Shown: positions 46,491 to 55,981, counted from the stretch's first letter. The stretch: 64,000 nt of DNA from Methanobrevibacter ruminantium M1 (GCF_000024185.1 NC_013790.1:1759501-1823500), one strand, 5' to 3'. Numbers and translations are program-made. The notes: generated by a model from the letters alone, not told the origin.

Positions 46491-46504
46491 AGATATCACC
46501 TCCC

Positions 46505-46882
46505 AACAATAGTCAGGAAAGTACCAAGATCCTGCTTAAGAAAATTCAGATATCTAGATAAATTACTTGATTAATAAATTGCCTAAAAATAGTTTAAAAA
46601 TACTTATTTATAAAACTAACGATTTAGACATGTAGTTTTAACAAAATCAAATCAATTTAGCCTTTTGAAATCAATTTTACGAAATGACATCAATTTAACA
46701 AGTTCAAATCAATATTGACATGAACTAAAATTTGTAAAATAATGATTTAATAAATCAAAAAAATTAGAAAAAATAATTAAAAAAAATTTGCTTAAAATTA
46801 AAAAAGAAATTAATAGAAAAATAAAAAAAGAACTAAAAAAAATTTATAAAAATAATTAAGATTTTTATTGCTAAAATAAAAA
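46505..46882. other. Leader and promoter of the small peptide, then AT-rich spacer
   Basis: The stretch to about 46615 is the leader and promoter of the peptide gene. The remainder is AT-rich and holds the 3' end of the zinc-ribbon gene transcript. No further gene is visible. Confidence 0.45.
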
Positions 46883-47302
46883 TTACTTATCTTTTTTAAA
46901 TGAAGAGAATAAATCATCGATAAATTTCCCAAACTTAGTAAGCAAATCAGCAATTTGGTCCATTAAAGATTTATTAGACTCAATTAAAGATTTATTGAAC
47001 TCTTGAATCTGATCTGAAGTTGAAGACAAATTAGCACCACAATTATCACAGAATACCGCATCATCATCCAAATTCACACCACAATTAGGACATGTTCTAA
47101 TGATTTTTAATTCCTCTATCTTATTTCCACAGCTTGGACAAATAAACTCATTAATTCCAATGAGTGACCCGCAGCTAGGGCATTTTTTAGAAGCTTCTTC
47201 AGTTTCTTGAACAGATTGGGTAGAATCTAGTTTATTGCCACAATTAGGACATATTTCAGTGTCATCATCAAATTTTAAACCACAATTATCACATTTAATC
47301 AT
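46883..47302 (-). CDS. Multi zinc-ribbon protein
   Basis: About 139 residues with three zinc ribbons of the C-N-CG...CPNCG kind (about residues 3-22, 41-61, 70-88). A hydrophilic helix at the C-terminus ends KFIDDLFSSFKKDK. I start at the ATG giving MIKCDNCGLKF after GGGGTTT. The function is unknown. Two genes upstream on the same strand have related parts, suggesting a common role. Confidence 0.75.
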   Translation of the reverse strand: MIKCDNCGLKFDDDTEICPNCGNKLDSTQSVQETEEASKKCPSCGSLIGINEFICPSCGNKIEELKIIRTCPNCGVNLDDDAVFCDNCGANLSSTSDQIQEFNKSLIESNKSLMDQIADLLTKFGKFIDDLFSSFKKDK

Positions 47303-47389
47303 AATAAACCCCAAAAATAAAAGAAAAATAAAAAAGAAATAAATTTATCTAGATAAACATATAATTAATCAAAACATCCATATATGAAA

Positions 47390-48310
47390 TTAACTAGATA
47401 AAACCTCTTTTTTAAGCTCATCATACTCTTCTTCAGTTATGGCGCCAGAATCCAATAGTTCCTTATATTCCTTTAAAAGATCTGCTTTGCTTGGTTTTGA
47501 ATCAGTCTCGATGACAACAGTTTGAGGACTGTTTCTAGATATTTCAAACAATGCCACCAAATTCTCTCCAAATTCAAAGCTAGGAAGTCTGATTTCAAAT
47601 GAAGTGTTATCTACAAGCTTGATTAATAACCTATCAAACATATCAGCACTATCGTTGTTTACAATAAGATCTTTAAATCTTGTGGCTTTAAGAGATTGGA
47701 TATCATTTTGAATGGCTCTTTTAATGGCATGAGCGGAATTTAGACTTGTTCTTTTAGTAATGTCCTCATATCTTGAAATGTCACCAAGTCTTTTTGTAAT
47801 TCTCATAGAAACAATCTTGTCAAAGTAGAAATTGTTTATTCCCGCATTGACTTTTTTCCAGTCTCTATTATCGATTTCCATAAAGACAAACTTATCATCT
47901 TCTATTAAGAAGAAACCATCAATTGTAGTTTTATTTCCGCCATAAGAGCCAACAGAACCCCAAACTTTATGTTTAGTAGTTTTCTCTTCCAACATATTAA
48001 CCCTTACCACACTGGTTAGGAAATAATCCTTATCCTTAATTCCAAACTCATCTGCAAGCTGATCATATCTTTCAATGATTTGCTGACGTCTAAGTTCCCA
48101 TTCCTTTTGTTTGCGCGCTACAGATTCTGGAACTAATGCATTATCAAATTTCTGACCACATCCAACACAAAATACGGTTCCTTTTGAATTTTCAGTACCG
48201 CATTTAGGGCATATGTTAGAATCTACATTTCCACCATCTACCTTCTCACCACAGGAAAAGCAAAAACTTGCATCTCCCACTTCTGCACCACAATTACTGC
48301 ATTTAACCAT
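47390..48310 (-). CDS. Zinc-ribbon / PH-like / SHOCT domain protein
   Basis: 306 residues. Two zinc ribbons at the N-terminus (CSNCGAEV...FCFSCG; CPKCGTEN...FCVGCG), a basic helix, a middle beta-rich region like bacterial PH domains (about 95-275), and a C-terminal SHOCT helix pair (LLKEYKELLDSGAITEEEYDELKKEVL). The SHOCT domain often accompanies oligomerising or membrane-linked proteins. The start follows GGGGTGAT. The function is unknown. Confidence 0.8.
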   Translation of the reverse strand: MVKCSNCGAEVGDASFCFSCGEKVDGGNVDSNICPKCGTENSKGTVFCVGCGQKFDNALVPESVARKQKEWELRRQQIIERYDQLADEFGIKDKDYFLTSVVRVNMLEEKTTKHKVWGSVGSYGGNKTTIDGFFLIEDDKFVFMEIDNRDWKKVNAGINNFYFDKIVSMRITKRLGDISRYEDITKRTSLNSAHAIKRAIQNDIQSLKATRFKDLIVNNDSADMFDRLLIKLVDNTSFEIRLPSFEFGENLVALFEISRNSPQTVVIETDSKPSKADLLKEYKELLDSGAITEEEYDELKKEVLSS

Positions 48311-48360
48311 TTTATCACCCCTTTTAAGACGATATTAAAAAACCCTTTCATTTGTTATTA

Positions 48361-48894
48361 TTATTGAGAGAAAGTTTTCTTAAGTCTGTTTTCTATCTTG
48401 CTATCTTCAACTTTGCTTCCAAGATTGTTTAAATTACCTGAAATCTCACCGATTGCACTGTTTAAGGAATTGATCTTGTTATCCATGATATCAAGCTCCA
48501 ACTTCATGAATCCCTTTTCAATGTCGGCATAAATCTTAGATTCTTCAGTGATTGTTTCAACTGTTTCTCCTTCAATCAATAAATCCATCAATTGTAAGAA
48601 CACATGCTCGTGGTGCTGCTTTTCATATTCCTTAATCTCTGCACCTTCGTAGATTTTATCCAATAACATTTTTATTACATTAATGAAGTCTTCTTTATCA
48701 GAATCAATATTATCTGGAGCCAAATCAGTTTTTAGTAGGAATATAGAATCGTTTTCGTTGTTCTTTTTTAATACTAGTGAATAACCTTTGTTTTCAATAT
48801 AAACAAGAACGATAGATTTACCTTCATAAATATCTAATTCAACTTTTGAAAATTCCTTTGGAATTGACAAGAAATCTAAATTACGAACTAACAT
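48361..48894 (-). CDS. Unknown protein with C-terminal coiled coil
   Basis: 177 residues. The first 90 or so look alpha/beta (VELDIYEGKSIVLVYIENKGYSLVLKK). The end is helical and heptad-like (MDNKINSLNSAIGEISGNLNNLGSK). No family recognised. It lies 50 bp upstream of the SHOCT protein on the same strand, so they probably form an operon. The start follows TGGTGA. Confidence 0.7.
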   Translation of the reverse strand: MLVRNLDFLSIPKEFSKVELDIYEGKSIVLVYIENKGYSLVLKKNNENDSIFLLKTDLAPDNIDSDKEDFINVIKMLLDKIYEGAEIKEYEKQHHEHVFLQLMDLLIEGETVETITEESKIYADIEKGFMKLELDIMDNKINSLNSAIGEISGNLNNLGSKVEDSKIENRLKKTFSQ

Positions 48895-48923
48895 TTTTTC
48901 ACCATTTTTAAATTTTAAAAATT

Positions 48924-49010
48924 ATACTAAACGGAGTTAAAAACCCCCTAAACTAGGTAAAAGAAGTTAAAAACCCCCTAAACAATATCTAAAAGAAGTT
49001 AAAAACTATT
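48924..49010. repeat. Short tandem repeat upstream of the operon
   Basis: Three imperfect units of AGTTAAAAACCCCCTAAAC with AAAAGA spacers, about 33-37 bp period. Confidence 0.75.
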
Positions 49011-49173
49011 TTACTCTTCGATTTAAATTGTCCTAGAAATAAAAAATTTCATTTCTTAGTTCTATTTAATAATAAATTGATGAAGATAATATATAAATAT
49101 TGCTAATATCATGCTAATAGTGTGCACATAGTATGAACATAGTAATAAATATGCTAAAACTATACTTTAAATT

Positions 49174-49722
49174 ATGAAAGACCCTAATATGGACAGGATT
49201 CTTGAAGATAATAGGAAATTAATGGAAGAAAATAGGAAATTGAAAGAGGATTTAAAAGAATTGAAGAATGAATTCTATCAATTTAAAAAAAATTCAAGAC
49301 CCGGAAAGCCATTCAACTTAGAAAATAATGATGATTATAAACCTTCTGGAAACTATTATTTCCATAATAATTTTAAAGAAGAATTTGATGATGCAAACAT
49401 CAAATACAATTCCAAGGATAATCCAGAAGGAAGCTTCCACAATGACTCTGCAAATATAGTGGATATGAGCCTAATCTCATTTTTAGCAAGGTCCAATAAA
49501 AGGGTTGAAATACTAAAATCATTGAATCAAGGGGACAAAATACCATCCACCATAAGCAAAGAGATTGACGACAGCAGCCACCACGTCTCCAAATACCTCT
49601 CAAGCCTAAAAGAAAAAGAATTAGTCGTTTGCATGAATGAAGAGGATAAAAGATTCAGATTCTATAGAATAACTGCAAAGGGCAAATACTATTTGGAAAT
49701 TATTCAGAACAACCAATACTGA
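49174..49722 (+). CDS. Winged-helix transcription regulator with coiled coil
   Basis: 182 residues. The N-terminus is a charged coiled coil (LEDNRKLMEENRKLKEDLKELK). A polar linker follows, then a winged helix (about 103-175) with IPSTISKEIDDSSHHVSKYLSSLKEKELV and RFRFYRITAKGKYYLE. Likely a DNA-binding regulator. I see no ribosome site; the transcript may be leaderless, and an ATG 15 bases downstream is possible. It is divergent from the zinc-ribbon operon and may control it. Confidence 0.75.
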   Translation: MKDPNMDRILEDNRKLMEENRKLKEDLKELKNEFYQFKKNSRPGKPFNLENNDDYKPSGNYYFHNNFKEEFDDANIKYNSKDNPEGSFHNDSANIVDMSLISFLARSNKRVEILKSLNQGDKIPSTISKEIDDSSHHVSKYLSSLKEKELVVCMNEEDKRFRFYRITAKGKYYLEIIQNNQY

Positions 49723-49926
49723 ATTAAACAATAGCCTATAAAAAATATAAATAATTTTATTTATTTATCAAAAGCAAAAAGATATTTTAAAAACTATAAG
49801 AATTAAAATAAGAGATAAAAATATTTAAATAAAAATAGAATTATAAAATAATAGTTAAATTAAAAAAATAAAAAAAAATAAAAGTTTATATTGATTTATA
49901 AAAAATCAATAGTTTAACTTTAAAAT

Positions 49927-50472
49927 CTAGATATAACTAGTGTCTTGTTTTCTGAAGTGTGCTTGTGGGTGATCACATAACGGACAGACTTCAGGAGCGT
50001 CTTTTCCATAGTGGATATAACCGCAGTTATTACATTTCCAAGCAATCTCTTCATCTTTCTTAAAGACCTTATCTGCTTTTATCTTATCAGTTAAAGCATT
50101 GTATCTGTCTTCGTGAGCCTTTTCTGTTGCTCCAGCTGCATCGAATAATGCTGCAATGTCATCAAAGCCTTCTTCTCTAGCGGTCTCAGCAAATTCCTTA
50201 TACATTGAAGTCCATTCTTCATGTTCTCCAGCTGCTGCATCTGCAAGGTTAGTTAAGGTGTCAGGTACTTTTCCACCGTTTAAGAGCTTGAACCAGATTT
50301 TTGCATGTTCCTTCTCATTGTCAGAGGACTCTTGGAAAATGTCCTTGATTTCAACATAGCCATCCTTTTTAGCTTGGGAGGCATAGAATTCATATTTTAC
50401 ACGTGCTTGAGATTCGCCAGCAAGAGCGGCCTTTAAGTTTTCTTCAGTTTTGGTTCCTTTTAAATCTGCCAT
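49927..50472 (-). CDS. rbr: Rubrerythrin
   Basis: 181 residues. A ferritin-like diiron domain (GTKTEENLKAALAGESQARVKYEFYA; ESSDNEKEHAKIWF) and a C-terminal rubredoxin-like iron site (CNNCGYIHYG...CPLCDHPQAHF). It removes hydrogen peroxide in anaerobes. The start follows AGGAGAG. Confidence 0.95.
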   Translation of the reverse strand: MADLKGTKTEENLKAALAGESQARVKYEFYASQAKKDGYVEIKDIFQESSDNEKEHAKIWFKLLNGGKVPDTLTNLADAAAGEHEEWTSMYKEFAETAREEGFDDIAALFDAAGATEKAHEDRYNALTDKIKADKVFKKDEEIAWKCNNCGYIHYGKDAPEVCPLCDHPQAHFRKQDTSYI

Positions 50473-50815
50473 GATAATCTCTCCTATATTTTTTTTAATA
50501 ACAAATCCTAATTCAATTCATTGTTTAAAAACATGATATAAAAAAGGACAAATCCTAATCCAAATCACCGTTAAAAACAAATGATCCAAATAAAATATAA
50601 AAAGGACAAAATCCTAATTCAATTCACCATTTAAAAACAAATGATCCAAATAAAATATAAAAAGGACAAAATAAATTATTTTGAATCTTTTTATTTAGGA
50701 TAAGTTATTAAATATAATTTAGTTTCATAGTATAAAAACTTTTTGAAAATCTTTTGGAATATTAAAAATTAAAAATTAAAATAATTTAAAAAATTAATTA
50801 AAATTAATTATGAAA
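50473..50815. repeat. 60-bp tandem repeat upstream of rubrerythrin
   Basis: About 2.8 units of 60 bp between about 50500 and 50672 (ATGATCCAAATAAAATATAA, AAAGGACAAAATCCTAATTC). The unit nearest the gene is diverged. The rest is AT-rich, no gene. Confidence 0.85.
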
Positions 50816-51793
50816 TTAATTAATAAAGTTAATCTGTGCCTCATTAATCAAAGGATAAATTATCAATCCATCCCCATCAAGATCTTCCCTATTTAAATCT
50901 ACAGCAGTTATCTGATGATTGTCATAGGTTTTATAATATAAAATACCCTTGTTTGTATTATAGCAAGATGAATAAATGGTATATTCATATAAATCAGGGT
51001 CATTGATAAATGTCAATCCTTTTTGCTGCTCAACAGAACCTAGAATGTGGAAAAATTGAGAGACACTTTCGCTTTCGCTTGTGCCGGAAAATGAATTTTC
51101 CTTTGTGAATGCCACCTTAACAAATCTGGATGCTGATGACAAGTCACCTGGAAGTCCGATTGCTCCCATTCCCCTGCTATAGTCATCCAAATTGAGATTC
51201 TTAGAGAAAGTGTTTTCAGGTGTCTTTACTGACAAGTTCCTATAATCGTTTAAATTAAACAGCTGCATATCAAATTTAGGATTGTTGGTTAAAACTCCTA
51301 CAGGATTGTCATATACCTTCAAGCCGTCTTCCAAAGGCTCTACAATTATAGATGAATCCTTATCGGAAATCATCCAATGAAGAGGAGACAATGGAAGGTT
51401 TTCGGAATAATTGATATTCACTAAATTAAGATTCTGAAGCAATTCTTTTACATCTTCAACACTATCTGCTTGAGATAAGAGGTAAGGGATGAATTCAAAT
51501 GGAGTAACATTAACCATATCCTCTTCCATTTCCCTATATATAGCATTTCCTGCAAAGTTAAGACCTGCAATAGCAACCCCTTTCTCATTGCAAGCATCAT
51601 AGTATAAAGGATACTCGTCAATACCTGCAGCAATTCCAATAATTGCATAATGGGATTTCATATCATCTATTTTTCTATATTTAAATTCATAATTTCTTGG
51701 AGTTATGCAAACTCTTTCCTTGTATGAGATTTCATAATCAAAGTTTCTGCCAAAATAATGGTTTTCTGTTAAATATTCACTTGCTGTACACAT
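50816..51793 (-). CDS. bsh: Choloylglycine hydrolase (bile salt hydrolase)
   Basis: 325 residues of the Ntn-hydrolase family. Cys2 becomes the nucleophile after Met removal. Arg16 and Asp19 (GRNFDYE), Asn79 (GLNFAG), Asn170 (VLTNNP) and Arg223 (SASRF) match the known catalytic set of bile salt hydrolases. It cleaves the glycine or taurine amide of conjugated bile salts. There is no signal peptide. The start follows AGGAGG. It supports a gut host and may have come from gut bacteria by transfer. Confidence 0.92.
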   Translation of the reverse strand: MCTASEYLTENHYFGRNFDYEISYKERVCITPRNYEFKYRKIDDMKSHYAIIGIAAGIDEYPLYYDACNEKGVAIAGLNFAGNAIYREMEEDMVNVTPFEFIPYLLSQADSVEDVKELLQNLNLVNINYSENLPLSPLHWMISDKDSSIIVEPLEDGLKVYDNPVGVLTNNPKFDMQLFNLNDYRNLSVKTPENTFSKNLNLDDYSRGMGAIGLPGDLSSASRFVKVAFTKENSFSGTSESESVSQFFHILGSVEQQKGLTFINDPDLYEYTIYSSCYNTNKGILYYKTYDNHQITAVDLNREDLDGDGLIIYPLINEAQINFIN

Positions 51794-51900
51794 AAATAAG
51801 CCTCCTAAGATAAATTAAGTTAATTAAGTTCTAAAATTTAAAAACTTTCCCCAGCATAGTTTTAAAAGTAAAAAAAATAGTCCGTCTTTCAAAAAATAAA

Positions 51901-51946
51901 TAAAAATTTTGGTCAAGGTTTTTCACCCGAAGGCCAAAAAAGCTTG
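51901..51946 (-). terminator. 3'-UTR hairpin element, copy C (flavin reductase)
   Basis: The minus strand reads CAAGC-TTTTTTGGCC, loop TTC, GGGTGAAAAA-CCTTG, then ACCAAAATTTTT. The stem has one mismatch and wobble pairs, so this copy is partly decayed. It starts directly at the stop codon. Confidence 0.7.
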
Positions 51947-52492
51947 CTAGAACTTTTTACCCAACTCATAAGCTTCTCTCAAGATCTCTGGCTTATCCTT
52001 TACATCACCTGGGAACTTTAAATCTCCAGCATCTATTGCTCCAATAAATTCCATTTCTGTATTGTTTTGGAAAGGCTGGGCAATGGTCAATTGAAGATAA
52101 GCATCATAATCCCCAGGATAAGCATGAGTCAATACAATAGCTGCCTTTGCATCTTTTGAGAAGCTTTTATTTGGATTGTTGAAAATGCTATAGAACCTAT
52201 CCACTATTGTCTTTGCTTGAGCAGACATCTGACCGAAATAGATAGGACTTGCCAATATAACGCTTGCTCCATCTGCCAATTGGTCTATGATTTCAGTGCC
52301 GTCATCTGTATAGCGACAGTCCTTGCCTTTACGGCATAGCTCACAACCACTGCATGGAGCAATATCCAAATCTTGAATAATGTATTTAATCACTTCATGG
52401 CCGTTTTCTTCTGCTCCTTTTGCTATTTCGTCAACGATTGCTTCACAGTTACTGTGTTTTCTAGGACTTCCTATTAATGCTAAGATTTTCAT
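51947..52492 (-). CDS. Flavodoxin-family iron-sulfur flavoprotein/NADPH-FMN reductase
   Basis: About 181 residues. LIGSPRKHSNCE is the FMN phosphate loop. CSGCELCRKGKDC (about residue 47) is a compact Cys motif as in iron-sulfur flavoproteins (Isf), and SPIYFGQMSAQAKTIVDR follows. It should pass electrons with NAD(P)H or ferredoxin. I start at the ATG giving MKILALIGSPR after AGGTG. Confidence 0.88.
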   Translation of the reverse strand: MKILALIGSPRKHSNCEAIVDEIAKGAEENGHEVIKYIIQDLDIAPCSGCELCRKGKDCRYTDDGTEIIDQLADGASVILASPIYFGQMSAQAKTIVDRFYSIFNNPNKSFSKDAKAAIVLTHAYPGDYDAYLQLTIAQPFQNNTEMEFIGAIDAGDLKFPGDVKDKPEILREAYELGKKF

Positions 52493-52837
52493 GAAAAACA
52501 CCTATATTTATGTTTTGTGATAATAAAAAAATATTTAATTCTATTTATGTTTTAAAAATTATTTAAATATTAATATAAATAATTAAGTTATTTTAACTAA
52601 AGCAATTGTATAAAAATAAATTTATTAGAATTAAAAAACATTCATGGAAATGACATTTTTTAAAAATTAAAATGAAAAAAGAGATAGAAAATGAAATTCA
52701 ATGTAAATTAAAGAAATATATAATGTTTAAAGAAAATTTGAATAGAAAAAAAGAAAAATAATCAGTTAAGAGCATTTATACCTATAAAAACTTAAATCAA
52801 ACTTTTAAAAAAGCCTCAATTACTCCCAACTGAGATA
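52493..52837. other. Intergenic AT-rich DNA
   Basis: No gene is visible. AATCAAACTTTTAAAAAAGC (about 52796) resembles the short hairpin relatives of the 3' element family. Confidence 0.45.
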
Positions 52838-52883
52838 AAAATTTTTTATCAAGGTTTTTTGGCCGTAAGGCCAAAAAAGCTTG
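52838..52883 (-). terminator. 3'-UTR hairpin element, copy D (aqpM)
   Basis: The minus strand reads CAAGC-TTTTTTGGCC, loop TTAC, GGCCAAAAAA-CCTTG, then ATAAAAAATTTTT. It begins two bases after the stop. Confidence 0.75.
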
Positions 52884-52884
52884 T

Positions 52885-53661
52885 CTATTCTTCAAAGAAA
52901 GGTTGTGGCAATGCACATGCATCATTGCCTTTAGCTAAGTATCCATATAATATTGCTGCAAGGACTGCACCTACTATAGGACCAATCAAGTAAATCGGGA
53001 AGAATCCCCAGAAATTGGTTCCGCCAAGCAAGGTGTCCATCAAGTAAGGACCAAAGGTACGTGCAGGGTTGATTGAAGCACCGGTGAATGCACCTAAAAC
53101 GATGATTACAGCTGCTACAGTCATACCGATTGAAATACCTGCAAATCCAGGTTCTGCCTTTTCATCAACAGCAACGCCCATTACAACAAGCATAAGGAAG
53201 AAAGTACCTATACATTCGGCAATCAAAGCAGGAAGATATCCCACTCCCATACCTGGAGCGGTAGCACCTAATCCTCCAATTGTTACAGCTTGAGCTCCTA
53301 AACATACATATAGCAATAAGCTTCCTAAACATGCTCCAATTACTTGGGCTACAATGTAGTAGATACTGTCAATTGCAGAGATGTTTTTGCTTGCAAGGAG
53401 TCCTATTGTTACTGCAGGGTTCAAGTGTGCACCTGAGATCTTTCCAAACAAGTAGATACATGCCATTACAGTTAAACCGAATGCTAATGCAATAGCTATC
53501 CAATCTCCAAGACCGCCGAGCAATCCGATGCCAGCTTTTCCTGGAGTTACGCTATCAGAAATAAGTAAAGTTACAACAGCAGCTCCGGTACCGAAGAACA
53601 CTAGGAAAAAGGTACCTATAAGCTCTGCTATGAATTTTTTTCCTATATTACAAGAAGCCAT
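52885..53661 (-). CDS. aqpM: Aquaporin AqpM
   Basis: 258 residues, six membrane helices and two half-helices with NPA motifs (SGAHLNPAVTIG about residue 80; GASINPARTFGP about 200). It starts with FIAELIGTFFLVFFGTG. AqpM channels pass water and glycerol, possibly also CO2 or H2S. The start follows GGAGGG. It ends with copy D of the 3' hairpin family. Confidence 0.92.
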   Translation of the reverse strand: MASCNIGKKFIAELIGTFFLVFFGTGAAVVTLLISDSVTPGKAGIGLLGGLGDWIAIALAFGLTVMACIYLFGKISGAHLNPAVTIGLLASKNISAIDSIYYIVAQVIGACLGSLLLYVCLGAQAVTIGGLGATAPGMGVGYLPALIAECIGTFFLMLVVMGVAVDEKAEPGFAGISIGMTVAAVIIVLGAFTGASINPARTFGPYLMDTLLGGTNFWGFFPIYLIGPIVGAVLAAILYGYLAKGNDACALPQPFFEE

Positions 53662-53867
53662 ATTTTCCCTCCATAATTATTTTTTTAAATAAATCACTTC
53701 AAATAATCGTAAAGATCATAATTGTTTTTAGGCCTAAAACAATTAAAACATCTTAATTTAGATGAAAATTAACTAAATTAAATGTTTAAATAAATAAAAA
53801 AAATAATTAAGCTAAAAAGCTTAATTATAATTAATTTAATTTTAAATTGATTCTAAATCAATTAAAT

Positions 53868-55364
53868 CTATACAGATTCTTTCCATTGACAGTATTCGTG
53901 TTTTGCATCAATTATGCAAGAAGCACAGTTTTTACATCCTCTTACAGGAGAACCAGGAACTTCCTTATTGAGTGCAATGATGTTAGTCATCATGGTTGCA
54001 GTTACAGGTTCAGGAGTAAGGAGACATGGATAGTCTGCAAGTCTCATGAGTGAGGAGAATCTTACTGTAATTCCACAAGCAGGATAAGTGTATCTTTGTG
54101 GGTTCATGAGAACTTCATTATGGGTGATTGCTCCTAAGTCAACAGCAAATCCATTGACTTTAGGTACAAGGTCGATTTTTGCACTGCTTCTTGCTTTTCT
54201 TGCAGCGCTTATGTAAGTGGAACCTCTGTGAATCATGTCCATAAAGTCACAGTTGTGCAATTCTGCAGCTGCTCCTCTGGTAGGATATTGTTGTACAAAG
54301 TTGTGGAATCTTTTGGTTAATAAGTCTACAACCATAGTGGAATTAAATCCATCTAATTCAAGAATGTACTCAGTAGCACATGCAGTTGAACCGGTAGCTA
54401 AGTTCAAGACTTGTGATGGATGCATAAATTTGCCAATGTTGTCTTTCAAGGAAGCTTCCATTACTTTAGCAGTTGCTTGAATAATAGCTAAAGTCACGTC
54501 ATCCTTACACATGTTGTAGCTTGCTTGACCGATGTGGTGACCAATGTCCCCTACACAGTATGCAGGTACGGTTACGATATTACCATAATGCACGCCATCA
54601 TCCATAGCAGCTTTGACAACAGGTCTCATTTCTTTTTTGTATCCTTCCATAAATGCTCTTACATCAAATGAAGAGTGTCCTGCATCGTCCATTAATTTAC
54701 CTTGAGCCTCTACAGGTTCCTTATAGATCATTTGCATTGATTCAACTTCTTTTGCAGCTGCTTCTGCTGCAGTTGCACCGTTTTCAATTGCATGAGCAAA
54801 TGAATCACCAATACCATAGGATGTGTTCATACCCCAAGATTTGGCAGAGAGGATTGCTTGTTTGTGCATTACAGGAATGTGAATGGTCTTCAAGATTTGG
54901 TTTACTACATTGGAAGTGCTTCCTGGCATCAAAGCAAAGTCCACTACACAGGTAGGACCATAGAATCCACCGTAACGGCGGACGGATTCTCTTGTAATCA
55001 ATGTTTCACTGTCAGCAATAGCTTGAATAAATGTAGCCATACTGTCTGCAAATTCACCGTCTTCCTCACATAGGATTTCAAGTATAGGAGGAGTTTGGTA
55101 ATGTTCAATAAATGGATCGTCTTCAGGTCTGATGGTTTCAGCAACGGAAGTCAATACCTTGTAATGGCTTTCCACAGATTTCTTGTGCAAGTCAATTACA
55201 GATTTTGCTTGTCCGTCTATACAGGTCATTCCAGCTACAGCATCTGCATAAGGTTTTGCATCAACAATCTTAAAGTCGTTGTATCTATTTGCACTAATTA
55301 CATCAATATCTGCTTGCAATGCAGCTACTGATTCATTAATCATTTTTTCATATAATTCTTTCAT
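53868..55364 (-). CDS. DUF2193 family protein
   Basis: This 498-residue protein is found in methanogens and is known only as DUF2193. It has several conserved Cys, including a C-terminal VRGCKNCASCIIDAKHEYC that looks like a metal or iron-sulfur site, and a region GDIGHHIGQASYNM. No membrane helix is visible. The function is unknown. The start follows TGTGGTG. Confidence 0.8.
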   Translation of the reverse strand: MKELYEKMINESVAALQADIDVISANRYNDFKIVDAKPYADAVAGMTCIDGQAKSVIDLHKKSVESHYKVLTSVAETIRPEDDPFIEHYQTPPILEILCEEDGEFADSMATFIQAIADSETLITRESVRRYGGFYGPTCVVDFALMPGSTSNVVNQILKTIHIPVMHKQAILSAKSWGMNTSYGIGDSFAHAIENGATAAEAAAKEVESMQMIYKEPVEAQGKLMDDAGHSSFDVRAFMEGYKKEMRPVVKAAMDDGVHYGNIVTVPAYCVGDIGHHIGQASYNMCKDDVTLAIIQATAKVMEASLKDNIGKFMHPSQVLNLATGSTACATEYILELDGFNSTMVVDLLTKRFHNFVQQYPTRGAAAELHNCDFMDMIHRGSTYISAARKARSSAKIDLVPKVNGFAVDLGAITHNEVLMNPQRYTYPACGITVRFSSLMRLADYPCLLTPEPVTATMMTNIIALNKEVPGSPVRGCKNCASCIIDAKHEYCQWKESV

Positions 55365-55931
55365 ATTTACACCACATTATATAAAAAATTCGACAACCAA
55401 AGTTTATTTTATTTAAAAGGTTAAATTAAATTAGCTTATTTTAAAAGGTTAAATAAATTAGTTTATTTTAAGAAATAAATTAAATTAATAAAGATCAAGC
55501 TCAAATAAGCCAATTAAATTAATTTACTTAAGAGGTTAAATTAAAGTAATTTATTCAAAAGGTTAAATTAAAATAAACAATCCAAGATTAAGATTATATT
55601 AAAAAAAGATTAAGAATATTTAATACTTAATAAAGATAATAATTCATCTTTATTTTTTTAAAATATTGAATAAAAATCTGAATAATATAATCTTCTCTTA
55701 TATAATAATTATTTTAGATGATATATAAATTTATTGAAATGATTCTCAATTGTATTTGAAAAGATAATTTTGAAAAGATATAAAAAGAATAGGGAGAGTT
55801 TAAAATTAAAATAAAAGTAATAAAAGAAGGAAATTAGAATAAAAATTGATAAATGAAGATTAAACTAAAAAGAAGAATTAAATAGTACATTAGATAATAA
55901 ATAAAAGAAGAGATTAAACAAAAAAAGAAAT
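55365..55931. other. Intergenic AT-rich DNA with short repeats
   Basis: Repeated AAGGTTAAATTAAA-type words at 55418-55570 (four imperfect copies). No gene is visible. Confidence 0.5.
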
Positions 55932-55976
55932 AAAAATTTTGGTCAAGGTTTTTTGGCCGTAGGCCAAAAAAGCTTG
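55932..55976 (-). terminator. 3'-UTR hairpin element, copy E (upp)
   Basis: The minus strand reads CAAGC-TTTTTTGGCC, loop TAC, GGCCAAAAAA-CCTTG, then ACCAAAATTTTT. It is the most regular copy and starts about five bases after the upp stop. Confidence 0.8.
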
Positions 55977-55981
55977 CTTGA

